Part shown: positions 32,971-41,559 of the stretch, piece by piece
How positions within the stretch are numbered: position 1 is the stretch's first letter
Layout of the letters: each line of letters begins with the position of its first letter
Translations under genes and position numbers: made by a program
Notes under the pieces: generated by a model
Databases searched by the model: none
What the model was told of the DNA's origin: nothing
The model's input: the letters and a program-made list of their open reading frames with translations, nothing else
Origin: Peptoniphilus duerdenii ATCC BAA-1640
Lineage (GTDB): Bacteria > Bacillota > Clostridia > Tissierellales > Peptoniphilaceae
Direction of reading: 5' to 3'
NCBI RefSeq assembly: GCF_000146345.1
Contig: NZ_GL397071.1
Location: forward strand, 1,058,620 to 1,122,619
DNA length: 64,000 bases

Positions 32971-33427
32971 TTTTGATCCGGTAACGAATGGGCATATAGA
33001 TATAATAAAACGTGCCAGAAATATTTTCGGAGAAGTTACAGTCGCAGTCTTAAACAATGTCAAGAAACATGGACTCTTCACAGTAGAGGAGAGGATGGAA
33101 CTTCTAGAAGAAGTGACAAAGGACCTTGACGGAGTAACAATAGATTCATTTACAGGACTACTTGCAGATTATGCAAAAGAAAATAACTGTAAAGTAATCA
33201 TAAGAGGCATAAGGACAGCTTCTGACTATGAAAGTGAATATATATTAGCAATGGCAAATATGCACTACTATGAAGGTTTAGAAACGGTATTTCTACTATC
33301 ATCGAACAAGAACACATTTGTAAGTTCAACCCTTGCAAAGGAAGTGGCGATGTTTGATGGGGATTTAAGTTTATTTGTGCCAGATATAGTAGGCGACGCT
33401 ATGAAAGAAAAATTAATTGGGAGGTAG
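32948..33427 (+). CDS. coaD: Phosphopantetheine adenylyltransferase
   Basis: A 159-residue nucleotidyltransferase catalysing the fourth step of coenzyme A synthesis, 4'-phosphopantetheine plus ATP to dephospho-CoA. The N-terminal AGSFDPVTNGHIDIIKRA has the (T/H)xGH motif. VIIRGIRTASDYESEYILA (about 84-102) and the ISS-like VSSTLAKEVAMF near the C-terminus follow. Full length for the family. It overlaps rsmD, so translation is coupled. Confidence 0.97.
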   Translation: MKAIYAGSFDPVTNGHIDIIKRARNIFGEVTVAVLNNVKKHGLFTVEERMELLEEVTKDLDGVTIDSFTGLLADYAKENNCKVIIRGIRTASDYESEYILAMANMHYYEGLETVFLLSSNKNTFVSSTLAKEVAMFDGDLSLFVPDIVGDAMKEKLIGR

Positions 33428-33430
33428 CAG

Positions 33431-33871
33431 ATGACACTAATGGAATTGGTAGATGAGTTAGAACAACTTATCCAAACAGCAAGCAGTATTCCTCTAACAG
33501 GAAAGACTGTAGTAGAAAAAGAAGAAGTTCTAGAAATAATAAGAGATATAAAGGCAGAACTTCCATCAGAAATCAAAGAAGCACAAAAGATTTCAACAGA
33601 CAGAGAACAAATCATCACAGGAGCGCATGAAGAAGCTGACAGAATCATGGCAGCAGCAAGAGCTCACGCAGAAGAAATGATAAGAGAAGATGAACTTGTT
33701 CTAAAGGCAAATGAAAGAGCGGAAGAAATTCTAAGCTCAGCACAAAGAGAATCCACTCAAATTAGAGAAGGAGCTCGTGACTATGCAGATGAATTACTAG
33801 AAAGAACACAAACAAATCTTACTGAAATAATCAAAACAATAAATTCAAACAGACAGGAACTTAGAGGATAA
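33431..33871 (+). CDS. Coiled-coil protein of the coaD operon, function unknown
   Basis: A 146-residue, highly charged, mostly helical protein. The N-terminal third LMELVDELEQLIQTASSIPL is followed by a long coiled coil (about 50-140) with alanine- and glutamate-rich heptads such as EEADRIMAAARAHAEEMIRE. It resembles ATP-synthase B-subunit or DivIVA-like coiled coils, but no membrane helix is present and I cannot name it. It begins 3 bases after coaD with a GGGAGG ribosome site, and its stop lies inside a terminator hairpin. Similar short coiled-coil genes follow coaD in other clostridia (recalled, not checked). Confidence 0.8.
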   Translation: MTLMELVDELEQLIQTASSIPLTGKTVVEKEEVLEIIRDIKAELPSEIKEAQKISTDREQIITGAHEEADRIMAAARAHAEEMIREDELVLKANERAEEILSSAQRESTQIREGARDYADELLERTQTNLTEIIKTINSNRQELRG

Positions 33872-33888
33872 CTAAGTTCCTTTTTTAT
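33855..33888 (+). terminator. Terminator of the rsmD-coaD operon
   Basis: Stem GGAACTTAG / CTAAGTTCC (33856-33864 and 33872-33880) with six T after it. It overlaps the last codons of the coiled-coil gene. Confidence 0.88.
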
Positions 33889-33934
33889 TTGTGATTTTTG
33901 CTTTTAGAACATTAAAATTAATAATTGTTACTAC

Positions 33935-33983
33935 GCTATACGTATAGCATTTAAAAAAATAATTCATGCTCTATGTAGAGCAT
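33935..33983. repeat. Two tandem palindromes
   Basis: GCTATACGTATAGC (33935-33948, perfect) and ATGCTCTA-tg-TAGAGCAT (33966-33983), each followed by ATTTAAAA. The rest of 33889-34234 is A/T-rich and holds the 23-bp motif at 34073-34095 and the promoter at 34136; no gene was seen. Confidence 0.7.
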
Positions 33984-34135
33984 TTAAAATTTATACTAAA
34001 ACTTTAAATTTCAAAAAAGAAATAAATCTTAAAAGTTTTATTGTTTCAAAAATATAATTTTAATATTTTATAAGTTTCACCAAATGTAACGAAATTATCG
34101 TGATTTATATTTAACACAACTTTCATAATAAACTA

Positions 34136-34164
34136 TTGCAAATAGCAAAACATAATGTTAGACT
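34136..34164 (+). promoter_or_regulatory. Candidate promoter of the rhodanese gene and cluster
   Basis: -35 TTGCAA (34136-34141), 17-base spacer, -10 TAGACT (34159-34164), leaving a 70-base leader that ends in AAAAGGAGG. Confidence 0.55.
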
Positions 34165-34234
34165 AATAAACAGTGAGAACATAAATGCTTTTTATTTTTA
34201 TAAAAAATTTTCGCATTTATAAAAGGAGGATATT

Positions 34235-34981
34235 TTGAAAAATATAAAATTATTTTCAGTTGTAGCACTTTCTCTAGCACTTTTAGCTGGATGTTCAAAT
34301 GATAAGCCAGCTAACCAAGGCGCAAACAAACAAAATGCAGGGGCTGCTACAGAAAACAAAGTTGCCTATACTGAAATGGCAGGAGAAGAACTAGATAAGA
34401 TTGAAGAAGATAACAAGGCTAAAGAAAAATACTTAGTTATCGATGTTAGACCAACTGAACAATACAACGAAGGTCACGTTAAACACGCTATCAACATTCC
34501 AGTTGATGAACTAAAAGACAGACTTTCTGAAATCGAATCTTACAAAGATAAAGATGTTGTAACAGTTTGCAATACTGGTAAAAAATCTTCTGAAGCTGCG
34601 CAAATCCTAGTTGACAATGGATTTACAAAAGTTGCTAACGCTCAAGGCGTAAAAGACTTTTCATACACAACTATGACTAAGGCTGCTACAGTTCTTGGAC
34701 CACAGTTCAATGAAATGGCAAAATCAGGAAACTACACAATCATTGACGTAAGAGATGAAAAAGATTACAACGAAGGACACATTGAAGGCGCAATCCATAC
34801 AACAGTTGACACTTACATGGATGATATTAAGAGTTTCCCAACTGACAAACCATTCTTAACCTACTGTTATTCAGGCAATAGATCATGGCAAGTAGCTGAC
34901 GAACTAGCTAAAGAAGGACATGAAGTTTACAATGCGTATGACGGAACAAAAGAATACGACGGATACGAATTGGTAAAATAA
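34235..34981 (+). CDS. Tandem-rhodanese lipoprotein
   Basis: A 248-residue exported lipoprotein with a signal peptide and lipobox LAGC (Cys20), then a low-complexity linker. Two rhodanese domains follow: the first (about 60-145) has VIDVRPTEQYNEGHVKHAIN and active loop CNTGKKS (Cys112). The second (about 150-245) has IIDVRDEKDYNEGHIEGAIH and CYSGNRS (Cys211). Both catalytic cysteines are kept, so sulfur-transfer activity outside the membrane is possible. It starts at TTG 34235 with an excellent AAAGGAGG site. YnjE of E. coli is also an exported multi-domain rhodanese located beside ynjBCD, which appear downstream here. Confidence 0.9.
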   Translation: MKNIKLFSVVALSLALLAGCSNDKPANQGANKQNAGAATENKVAYTEMAGEELDKIEEDNKAKEKYLVIDVRPTEQYNEGHVKHAINIPVDELKDRLSEIESYKDKDVVTVCNTGKKSSEAAQILVDNGFTKVANAQGVKDFSYTTMTKAATVLGPQFNEMAKSGNYTIIDVRDEKDYNEGHIEGAIHTTVDTYMDDIKSFPTDKPFLTYCYSGNRSWQVADELAKEGHEVYNAYDGTKEYDGYELVK

Positions 34982-34989
34982 CTAATTAT

Positions 34990-35024
34990 TAGGCTTTGGG
35001 GATTACTCCAAAGCCATTTTTTTG
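34990..35024 (+). terminator. Terminator between rhodanese gene and the next gene
   Basis: Stem GGCTTTGG / CCAAAGCC (34992-34999 and 35008-35015) followed by ATTTTTTTG. The next coding start (ATG 35029) lies right after the T run, so downstream genes depend on partial read-through or on another promoter. Confidence 0.85.
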
Positions 35025-35028
35025 TATT

Positions 35029-36474
35029 ATGATTATTTTTTTTACAAGAACACCAGAGCTGGGTCAGACGAAAACCAGACTCTCTCCATATTTAAAAGAT
35101 GAGGAGATTTTATCTATTTCGTACAAGTTAATAGAAAATCAGTATCGAGAAATTAAAAATACTGGTGATGAATATAAAATATATTTTAGCGGTAAACTTC
35201 CTGAGGATATAGATAAAAAATATTTAATTCCACAAAGTGGCGATGGTTTAGGAGAAAAGATGGGCAATGCAATCAAATCTGAACTTAAAAATAGAGACAA
35301 GGTTGTACTTTTGGGTTCAGATCTTATAGGTCTAGATTCTACAAAAATAAAAAAATGCCTGGACAAACTAAACGACTACGATGTGGTGCTTGCTCCTACC
35401 TATGACGGTGGATACGGACTAGTTGGAATGAGAAAATACTACGATATTTTTTCGGACATCACCTATTCAAATGGCGAAGTCTTACAAAATACCATAAAAA
35501 GGATTGAAAGTTTTGGACTTAGTTACTACTTGACGGATAAAATTCTGGATATAGATGAGTATGTCGACCTAGTAAGATTTGAAGTGAGAGATAATGATTT
35601 AAAAGTCCTAGGTCAAGGGGAGTACAATCTAAACTTTCTATCTAAGAATCAAGTTATAAGGGTGAACCTCGGTTCCCAGATGCACCTTGGATCTCGCCAG
35701 CTCAAATATGAATATGACGCTCTTAAATTTTTAGAAAAATCAAAAGTTACTCCAGAGCCGATTGATTATATCGAAGATTCTTTTTGGCTCAAAAAACCTT
35801 ATTTAATTATGAAATATTATGAGGGCAGACCCCTCGACTATAAAAAAGATCTAAAAATTGCGGCAAAACTTCTATCTTCCATTCATGGTCTCGATATAGA
35901 AGGATCAGACTTAATCGTGGCACATAGACCATTTAAGGCGATGTACGACGAATTTATATCCATGTACTCCCATTACAAAAGCTTCGACCAAAAAGATTTA
36001 GAAATCGAAAAGAGAATTGACGAACTCTTTAGAATTCTTGAAACTTCCAACATGGATGAAGAGATTTCAAACCCTTCAATTATAAATACGGAACTAAATA
36101 ACCACAATTTTATAATTGGAGATAAAAGTGTGGTAATCGACTGGGAGAAGCCAATCATCGGAGAAGCGGAGCAGGATCTTGCACATTTCTTGGTGCCTAC
36201 TACCACCTATTGGAAGACGGACACAATCCTAAGTGAAGAAGAGATGCTAGATTTCTTAGATGAATACGAAAAATATAGACCTGTGGACAGAAGAAAATTC
36301 TATAAATACTTGATGTTTAATTCTCTAAGGGGAGTTACCTGGTGTTCCATGGCGATGGTTGAATATAGTAAAGATAGAGCGATAAAAAATCTAGATACAG
36401 AGAAAAAGATAAAAGAATATCTCTCAGTAGATTTTTTAGATATGTTAAAGAAACTTTATAAGGAGGATTTATGA
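35029..36474 (+). CDS. DUF2064 (TIGR04282-like) transferase fused to an APH-type phosphotransferase
   Basis: A 481-residue two-domain protein. The N-terminal about 190 residues match DUF2064/TIGR04282 nucleotide-sugar-type transferases: FFTRTPELGQTKTRLSP, VLLGSDLIGLDS, and VVLAPTYDGGYGLVGMRK. The C-terminal about 270 residues look like an aminoglycoside-phosphotransferase/choline-kinase fold, with ATP-site-like LMKYYEGRPL-type IMKYYEGRPLD, a catalytic loop INTELNNHNFIIG and a metal aspartate in VVIDWEKP. The usual HxDxxxxN loop is changed to NTELNNHN, replacing the catalytic Asp by Glu. Role unknown; TIGR04282 proteins are associated with unusual sugar synthesis. Starts right after a terminator; ribosome site weak. 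Confidence 0.82.
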   Translation: MIIFFTRTPELGQTKTRLSPYLKDEEILSISYKLIENQYREIKNTGDEYKIYFSGKLPEDIDKKYLIPQSGDGLGEKMGNAIKSELKNRDKVVLLGSDLIGLDSTKIKKCLDKLNDYDVVLAPTYDGGYGLVGMRKYYDIFSDITYSNGEVLQNTIKRIESFGLSYYLTDKILDIDEYVDLVRFEVRDNDLKVLGQGEYNLNFLSKNQVIRVNLGSQMHLGSRQLKYEYDALKFLEKSKVTPEPIDYIEDSFWLKKPYLIMKYYEGRPLDYKKDLKIAAKLLSSIHGLDIEGSDLIVAHRPFKAMYDEFISMYSHYKSFDQKDLEIEKRIDELFRILETSNMDEEISNPSIINTELNNHNFIIGDKSVVIDWEKPIIGEAEQDLAHFLVPTTTYWKTDTILSEEEMLDFLDEYEKYRPVDRRKFYKYLMFNSLRGVTWCSMAMVEYSKDRAIKNLDTEKKIKEYLSVDFLDMLKKLYKEDL

Positions 36475-37172
36475 AAAAAGAAAACAGAAATAGAATAATA
36501 CTTCTAATTATAATTGGAATATTTTTTGCAGTTTACTTCTTCGTTCCATCTGTAAAAAGAGAAGTAAATGAATCCATAAGAGTGCTTACAAAAGTTGATA
36601 TTAATGGAGTTGCAGAATATATAAGAGGATTTGGAGTATATGCGGTTGTGGTTTCATTCTTACTAATGCTACTTCAATCACTTATTTCGCCTATACCAGC
36701 ATTTTTCATCACCTTATCCAATGCGATGATTTGGGGATGGGCAAAGGGAGCGTTACTATCTTGGTCAAGTGCAATGGTAGGAGCTGCAATGTGCTTCTTT
36801 ATTGCTAGAATCTTGGGTAGAGACGTAGTTAGGAAATTTGCATCAGAAGGAGTTCTAGTAGCGATAGAAGAATTCTTTAAAAAATATGGAAAATATGCAA
36901 TTATGGTAGCGAGACTTCTTCCATTTATACCATTTGACGCAGTATCATATGCTGCAGGATTAACCTCAATGGACTTCTGGGGATTCTTCCTTGCAACAGG
37001 TATAGGACAACTTCCAGCGACAATAGTTTATTCCTATGCAGGTGGAAGCTTGACCGGAGGAGCACAAGCTCTAATGGTAGGACTTTTAATCCTATTTGCA
37101 GCATCAATTATTATCTACGTGGCTAGAAAAATTTACAATGACAAACAAACAGAACGAAATAAAATTAAATGA
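36471..37172 (+). CDS. TVP38/TMEM64 (SNARE-associated, DedA-like) membrane protein, first
   Basis: A 233-residue integral membrane protein. After one N-terminal helix (about 8-26) the VTT-type core has QSLISPIPAFFITLSNAMIW, GWAKGALLSWSSAMVGAAMC, and VARLLPFIPFDAVSYAAGL with the conserved R/P segment (about 143-161). The family includes E. coli YdjX/YdjZ and Bacillus YtxB-like proteins; DedA-superfamily members are linked to lipid scrambling or flipping. It overlaps the fusion gene by four bases (ATGA). Paired with a second homologue next door. Confidence 0.9.
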   Translation: MKKENRNRIILLIIIGIFFAVYFFVPSVKREVNESIRVLTKVDINGVAEYIRGFGVYAVVVSFLLMLLQSLISPIPAFFITLSNAMIWGWAKGALLSWSSAMVGAAMCFFIARILGRDVVRKFASEGVLVAIEEFFKKYGKYAIMVARLLPFIPFDAVSYAAGLTSMDFWGFFLATGIGQLPATIVYSYAGGSLTGGAQALMVGLLILFAASIIIYVARKIYNDKQTERNKIK

Positions 37173-37821
37173 TAGACGCATGAATGCAATTAAGATTACA
37201 ATTATGATCTTGATTGCACTCATTTCTATATTTGTAGTTAGGAAATTCTCCTTTGAAGATATAAAATCATTTGTAGATTCAAATGGACATGTGGCGGCGC
37301 TCTTTTATATCCTTATATTTACAATCCTTCCGGTATTTTTCTTTCCGGTGATAATAATCGTCCTAGTTGGAGGAGCACTATTTGGAATTTGGAAAGGATC
37401 CCTATATACGATGATTGGTGTGGTTTTAAATACGCCAATTATGTACATCATGGGCAGATTTCTCTTAAAGGATTTTGTAAGAAATTTCGTCAATAACCAC
37501 ATGAGTGAGAAGCTATCTTCTGCACTATATAGTGAGAACCAAAAGGTTTTGTCACTAGTTTTATTTATCATAAGGCTTAGCCCGATATTTAGCTACAATG
37601 TGGTGAACTATATCTCTGGAATTACTGAGATAAACTTTTTTTACTACCTTCTTACTACGTTTGCAGGGGTAATTCCAGGGGTATTGGTGTTTAATTATTT
37701 TGGAGAAGCTGTCTTAAATCCGGGATCAAAAGAATTTATCTATTCAATATTATTTTTAATTTCTTTGGTAATAATATCGGCGATAATTTCTAAGCTATTC
37801 TTAAAAGAGGAGAAGAAATGA
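37138..37821 (+). CDS. TVP38/TMEM64 membrane protein, second
   Basis: An about 227-residue membrane protein homologous to the preceding gene: FFFPVIIIVLVGGALFGIWK (about 78-97), TMIGVVLNTPIMYIMGRFLL, and FIIRLSPIFSYNVVNYISG (about 141-159). The start is uncertain: ATG 37138 overlaps the previous gene by 35 bases, ATG 37180 would lie just after its stop, and the open frame extends back to 37096. Two consecutive copies are also present in E. coli as ydjX and ydjZ. It overlaps the glycosyltransferase gene by four bases. Confidence 0.87.
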   Translation: MTNKQNEIKLNDRRMNAIKITIMILIALISIFVVRKFSFEDIKSFVDSNGHVAALFYILIFTILPVFFFPVIIIVLVGGALFGIWKGSLYTMIGVVLNTPIMYIMGRFLLKDFVRNFVNNHMSEKLSSALYSENQKVLSLVLFIIRLSPIFSYNVVNYISGITEINFFYYLLTTFAGVIPGVLVFNYFGEAVLNPGSKEFIYSILFLISLVIISAIISKLFLKEEKK

Positions 37822-38498
37822 AAAAACTTGGTATAGTCATACCAACCTATAACGAAGAAAAAATCATAGATAGAACACAGGAGATGATCTCTCGATTTTC
37901 TGATCTTTGTGATATTGTGTTTTCCGATGGATATTCTACGGATAAAACCTATGAAAAAATAAATTTTAAAAAGATTAAGAGGTCTAGGTACAGATCCAAT
38001 CAGATGAATGAGGGAGCGAAGGAACTTAAAAACGACAAAATTCTTTTTCTCCACGCAGATAGCAAAATTTCTAGAGAAGAAGTACTTGAACTAATAGAAG
38101 AAGATTGTGATTTTGGATGTTTTAGGCTTAAGTTTGAACCGACTTCACTCTTTTTAAAAACTATTGAGTGGGGTTCCAACTTCCGAGTAAAATACAGGCA
38201 CATAGCCTTCGGTGATCAGGGAATATTTATAAAGCGGGAACTCTTTGAAAAAATTGGAGGGTTTAAACCTCTTTCGCTTATGGAGGACTATGAACTCTCT
38301 CTCACCTTAAAAGAAATGGGAATCTATCCAAAACTTCTTGAAAGTGAGATCACCACATCTTCGAGAAGATTTATAAAGGGTGGACCTCTTAAGACATTAT
38401 TTAAGATGCAAAAATACCAAGAGATGTATAGAAAAGCGAGAACAGGTGGAGACATCTACGCCTGTGCAGAAAAAATAGAGGAATTATATAGGAGCTAA
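37818..38498 (+). CDS. TIGR04283-like family 2 glycosyltransferase
   Basis: A 226-residue GT-A glycosyltransferase. The start LGIVIPTYNEEKIIDRTQ carries the nucleotide-sugar motif, followed by VFSDGYSTDKTY, RSRYRSNQMNEGAKEL and the DXD-like FLHADSKIS (about 74-82). The segment AFGDQGIFIKRELFEKIGGF and MEDYELSL match the TIGR04283 rSAM/selenodomain-associated transferase 2 family. TIGR04282 and TIGR04283 proteins are frequent neighbours, and here they share an operon. No membrane helix; acceptor unknown. Confidence 0.85.
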   Translation: MKKLGIVIPTYNEEKIIDRTQEMISRFSDLCDIVFSDGYSTDKTYEKINFKKIKRSRYRSNQMNEGAKELKNDKILFLHADSKISREEVLELIEEDCDFGCFRLKFEPTSLFLKTIEWGSNFRVKYRHIAFGDQGIFIKRELFEKIGGFKPLSLMEDYELSLTLKEMGIYPKLLESEITTSSRRFIKGGPLKTLFKMQKYQEMYRKARTGGDIYACAEKIEELYRS

Positions 38499-38499
38499 A

Positions 38500-39447
38500 A
38501 TGAATGTACTAGAGAAAACGAAAGAAAATTGCATACATTGCAAGAGATGCACCAAAGCTTGCGACTTTTTATCCAAGTACGGTATGGATCTTTCGGATTT
38601 TGCAAATAGACCGGACCTTAGGTACTCCTGTTTTCTCTGTGGCAAGTGCAAGGATGTGTGTCCGGTGGATTTAGACGGTAAAGAAATCTCTCTCTTTATG
38701 AGGAGAAAAAATCCAAAGGGACTTAAATTCGTAAAGTTTATGAAGAACAATTATAAACTTCGAAATATCGGTAAGAAAAAATCTAAAGATCTAATATTTT
38801 TAGGATGTAACTATCCAGGATTTTTACCTAAGACCAGCGAAAAGATAATTGAAATTGGATATGAACATGGAGCGGATTTCTCTGTGGATTGCTGTAAGCG
38901 ACCTACCCATGACATGGGTGGAGAAGCGCCACTTGAAATCTTGGAGAAGAATCTAAAATCTCAAAGTGTAGAGAGAATAATTTGCCTATGTCCAAACTGT
39001 TACCACTTTTTAAAGGGCAAGATCTATGCAGAAGTTATTTCCGTCTATGAATATTTAAGAGAAATTGGAGTTGGAAAGAAAATTGACGAGACTTGCAATG
39101 TATTTTTTCCATGCTCCGACAGATATTCAAGGAAAATCTTCGAAGATATAAAGTATTTTGCAAAAGATTATGAAGAACCATTCACATCCATCGGCTGCTG
39201 TGGTCTCGGAGGAGGAGCCATAAAGCAGGAAGGGGATGTTGTGGATAGATGGAAAGAAAAGATGAATTCCTTGGATAAGGAAAATATATACACCTATTGT
39301 TCTTCCTGTGCGGGGATTTTTCACAATGGGTACAAAAGAGATAATGTGAAGAACTTCTTGACAGAGATACTTGAAGTTGAAGAAGAACCTTCAGAAGAGT
39401 TCGCAAAGAACGTAATGAAATTCAAATTTAAAAAACACAGGAGGTAG
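38500..39447 (+). CDS. Fe-S oxidoreductase, HdrD/GlpC-like
   Basis: A 315-residue cytoplasmic protein. Two [4Fe-4S] ferredoxin motifs lie at the N-terminus: CIHCKRCTKAC (about 12-22) and CFLCGKCKDVCP (about 46-57). The rest has two CCG-like domains seen as VDCCKRPTHDMGG, CLCPNCYHFLKG, then SIGCCGLGGGAIKQEG and TYCSSCAGIFHNGY. That arrangement is the heterodisulfide reductase/GlpC type, moving electrons to a thiol-disulfide or quinone site. E. coli ydjY, between ydjX and ydjZ, is also a ferredoxin-type protein, though I do not claim orthology. It begins one base after the glycosyltransferase stop. Confidence 0.85.
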   Translation: MNVLEKTKENCIHCKRCTKACDFLSKYGMDLSDFANRPDLRYSCFLCGKCKDVCPVDLDGKEISLFMRRKNPKGLKFVKFMKNNYKLRNIGKKKSKDLIFLGCNYPGFLPKTSEKIIEIGYEHGADFSVDCCKRPTHDMGGEAPLEILEKNLKSQSVERIICLCPNCYHFLKGKIYAEVISVYEYLREIGVGKKIDETCNVFFPCSDRYSRKIFEDIKYFAKDYEEPFTSIGCCGLGGGAIKQEGDVVDRWKEKMNSLDKENIYTYCSSCAGIFHNGYKRDNVKNFLTEILEVEEEPSEEFAKNVMKFKFKKHRR

Positions 39448-39448
39448 T

Positions 39449-40726
39449 ATGTTTAACAAGAACTTACTAAAAAAATTATCAGTATTTATGTTAGCGGTAT
39501 TTTTATTGGTGGGATGTGGCAAGTCTGAAAAACCACAAAACAATGCGGCAAATAAAAATAACACAAATCAAACTGAAACTGCAAAAGACGCAGCAGATAT
39601 GACTTTTGAAGAAGCATTAGAATCTGCAAAAGGAAAGACCGTTAACTTCTATGGATGGGGTGGAGATGAAAAGAGAAACAATTGGATCGACAACTCTATC
39701 GCACCTAAGATGAAGGAAAAATATGACATCACAGTGAACAGAGTTCCAATGGACATCGACGAAATCAACAACCTTCTTCTAAACGAAAAGAATGCAGGTA
39801 AGGATGGTTCAATCGACGTTATCTGGATCAATGGAGAAAACTTCGCAGCAGCTAAGAAACAAGATTTTCTATTCGGACCATTTACTGACAAACTTCCAAA
39901 CTTTAAAGACTATGTAGATGGAGAATCTGCAGACGTGAAATATGACTTCGGTGAACCAACTGAAGGACTAGAAGCTCCATATGGAAAGGCACAATTCGTA
40001 TTCGTTTACGACAGTGCAGTAATTCCAAACCCACCTAAGAATGCGGAAGAACTTCTAGAAGTAGCAAAAGCAAACCCAGGCAAATTAACCTACGCAGCTC
40101 TACCTGATTTCACAGGTTCAGTGTTCGTTAGACAAATTATGTCAGATTTACAAGGCTACGAACAATTCATGGACAAGAATCTTACACAAGATAAACTTGC
40201 AGAAATGATGAAGCCAACAATTGACTATCTAAATGAACTTAAACCATACCTATGGAAGGAAGGTAAGACCTATCCATCAGACAATCCAACTCTTACAAAT
40301 ATGTTCTCTGACGGAGAAGTTGCAATGGCAATGAGCTACAATCCAAACCAAGCATCAATGCTGATTAACGATAAAAAAGCACCAGCAACCACTAGATCAT
40401 TTGTCTTTGACAAAGGAAATATAGGTAACACCCACTTCCTTGCAATTTCTAAGATGAGTCCAAACAAAGACGCTGCAATGGTATTTATAAATGAAATCCT
40501 AGCACCAGAAAATCAAATTGAAAAGGCTGACCCAGCAGTGCTTGGAGATCTACCTGTAGTAAGCTACGACAAATTAACTGACGATCAAAAGAAGCTTTAT
40601 GATTCAATAAATATCGGGGAAGCAACCATCCCTTACAACGAACTTGACGCTAAGAAAGTACCGGAAATGCCGGCACAACTAGTACCATTAATTGAAAAGA
40701 TATGGGAAGAAAACGTACTAAATTAG
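39449..40726 (+). CDS. YnjB-type ABC substrate-binding lipoprotein
   Basis: A 425-residue lipoprotein with lipobox LVGC (Cys23) and an N/K/T linker. The mature body resembles E. coli YnjB (COG4134): GKTVNFYGWGGDEKRNNWI, DVIWINGENFAAAKK, YGKAQFVFVYDSAVIPNPP, LPDFTGSVFVRQIM and PYLWKEGKTYPSD all have YnjB counterparts. The ligand of this family is not established. It starts one base after the Fe-S gene with AGGAGG and is followed by two permeases and an ATPase, so it is the capture subunit of a complete importer. Confidence 0.9.
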   Translation: MFNKNLLKKLSVFMLAVFLLVGCGKSEKPQNNAANKNNTNQTETAKDAADMTFEEALESAKGKTVNFYGWGGDEKRNNWIDNSIAPKMKEKYDITVNRVPMDIDEINNLLLNEKNAGKDGSIDVIWINGENFAAAKKQDFLFGPFTDKLPNFKDYVDGESADVKYDFGEPTEGLEAPYGKAQFVFVYDSAVIPNPPKNAEELLEVAKANPGKLTYAALPDFTGSVFVRQIMSDLQGYEQFMDKNLTQDKLAEMMKPTIDYLNELKPYLWKEGKTYPSDNPTLTNMFSDGEVAMAMSYNPNQASMLINDKKAPATTRSFVFDKGNIGNTHFLAISKMSPNKDAAMVFINEILAPENQIEKADPAVLGDLPVVSYDKLTDDQKKLYDSINIGEATIPYNELDAKKVPEMPAQLVPLIEKIWEENVLN

Positions 40727-41559
40727 ATTTATCATACCTGCCGGGAATCGCACTAATCGCTGTGGTGATTCTCGGCGGTTTTATAAAATCTATTATTATA
40801 TCATTTGGATTTTACAAAGAAATAGGGATAAGTGAATTTACAACCAAGTACTACAGAGAGATTTTAACTTCCAAAGGATTTTTAAATTCTCTTTTTTTCA
40901 CATTTAAATTCGCTGCAATTTCATCTATCTTGGCGGTAATAATCGGACTATTTATGGCATATGGAATCTATTTTTATAAGAAAAAATCTTCCTTTAGCTT
41001 AAATATTCCTATGATAATACCCCATATGATCGTGGTGGTAATACTTTTAAATCTATTTTCTGAAGCAGGATTATTTTCAAGAATTTTAGCAAATCTTGGA
41101 ATAATAGATAGTCCGCATAAGTTCGTTCCGCTATTTTATACAAAGAGTGCCATAGGAATAATCCTCGTATATATTTTTAAAGGAGCACCATTTGCGGCGG
41201 TGGTATTCTTAAATGGAATTAATAAAATCGGAATGGAACAGTTTAGTGCAGCTAGGAATTTGGGAGCAACAGAAAGTTACGCCTTCTACCACATCTACTA
41301 CAAGAGGGTCAAATCTTCTCTGTTAAAAGTGCTTTTAATACTATTTACATTTTCCATGTCATCCTACGAAGTCCCATACCTAATTGGGCCTACGACACCT
41401 CGCGCAATTGCGGTGAAATCCTATATAGAATTTACGCAAAATGATTTTATCTACAAACCATATTCCTTGGCTTATAACGTAATTCTTGGGCTCATTGGAA
41501 TAGTTACGGTAATTGTATTTTTGATGTTGGAGTTTAAAGATGATGAAGACTTTATCTAA
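40702..41559 (+). CDS. YnjC-type ABC permease, N-terminal half equivalent
   Basis: A 285-residue permease with about six helices. The N-terminal LPGIALIAVVILGGFIKSII is the first helix, and the ABC coupling loop reads FSAARNLGATESYAFYHIYY (about 181-200). E. coli YnjC is a single protein with two such units; here they are two adjacent genes, this being the first. It overlaps the binding-protein gene by 25 bases (ATG 40702 behind GAAAAGA), and the next permease overlaps it by 20. Confidence 0.88.
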   Translation: MGRKRTKLDLSYLPGIALIAVVILGGFIKSIIISFGFYKEIGISEFTTKYYREILTSKGFLNSLFFTFKFAAISSILAVIIGLFMAYGIYFYKKKSSFSLNIPMIIPHMIVVVILLNLFSEAGLFSRILANLGIIDSPHKFVPLFYTKSAIGIILVYIFKGAPFAAVVFLNGINKIGMEQFSAARNLGATESYAFYHIYYKRVKSSLLKVLLILFTFSMSSYEVPYLIGPTTPRAIAVKSYIEFTQNDFIYKPYSLAYNVILGLIGIVTVIVFLMLEFKDDEDFI

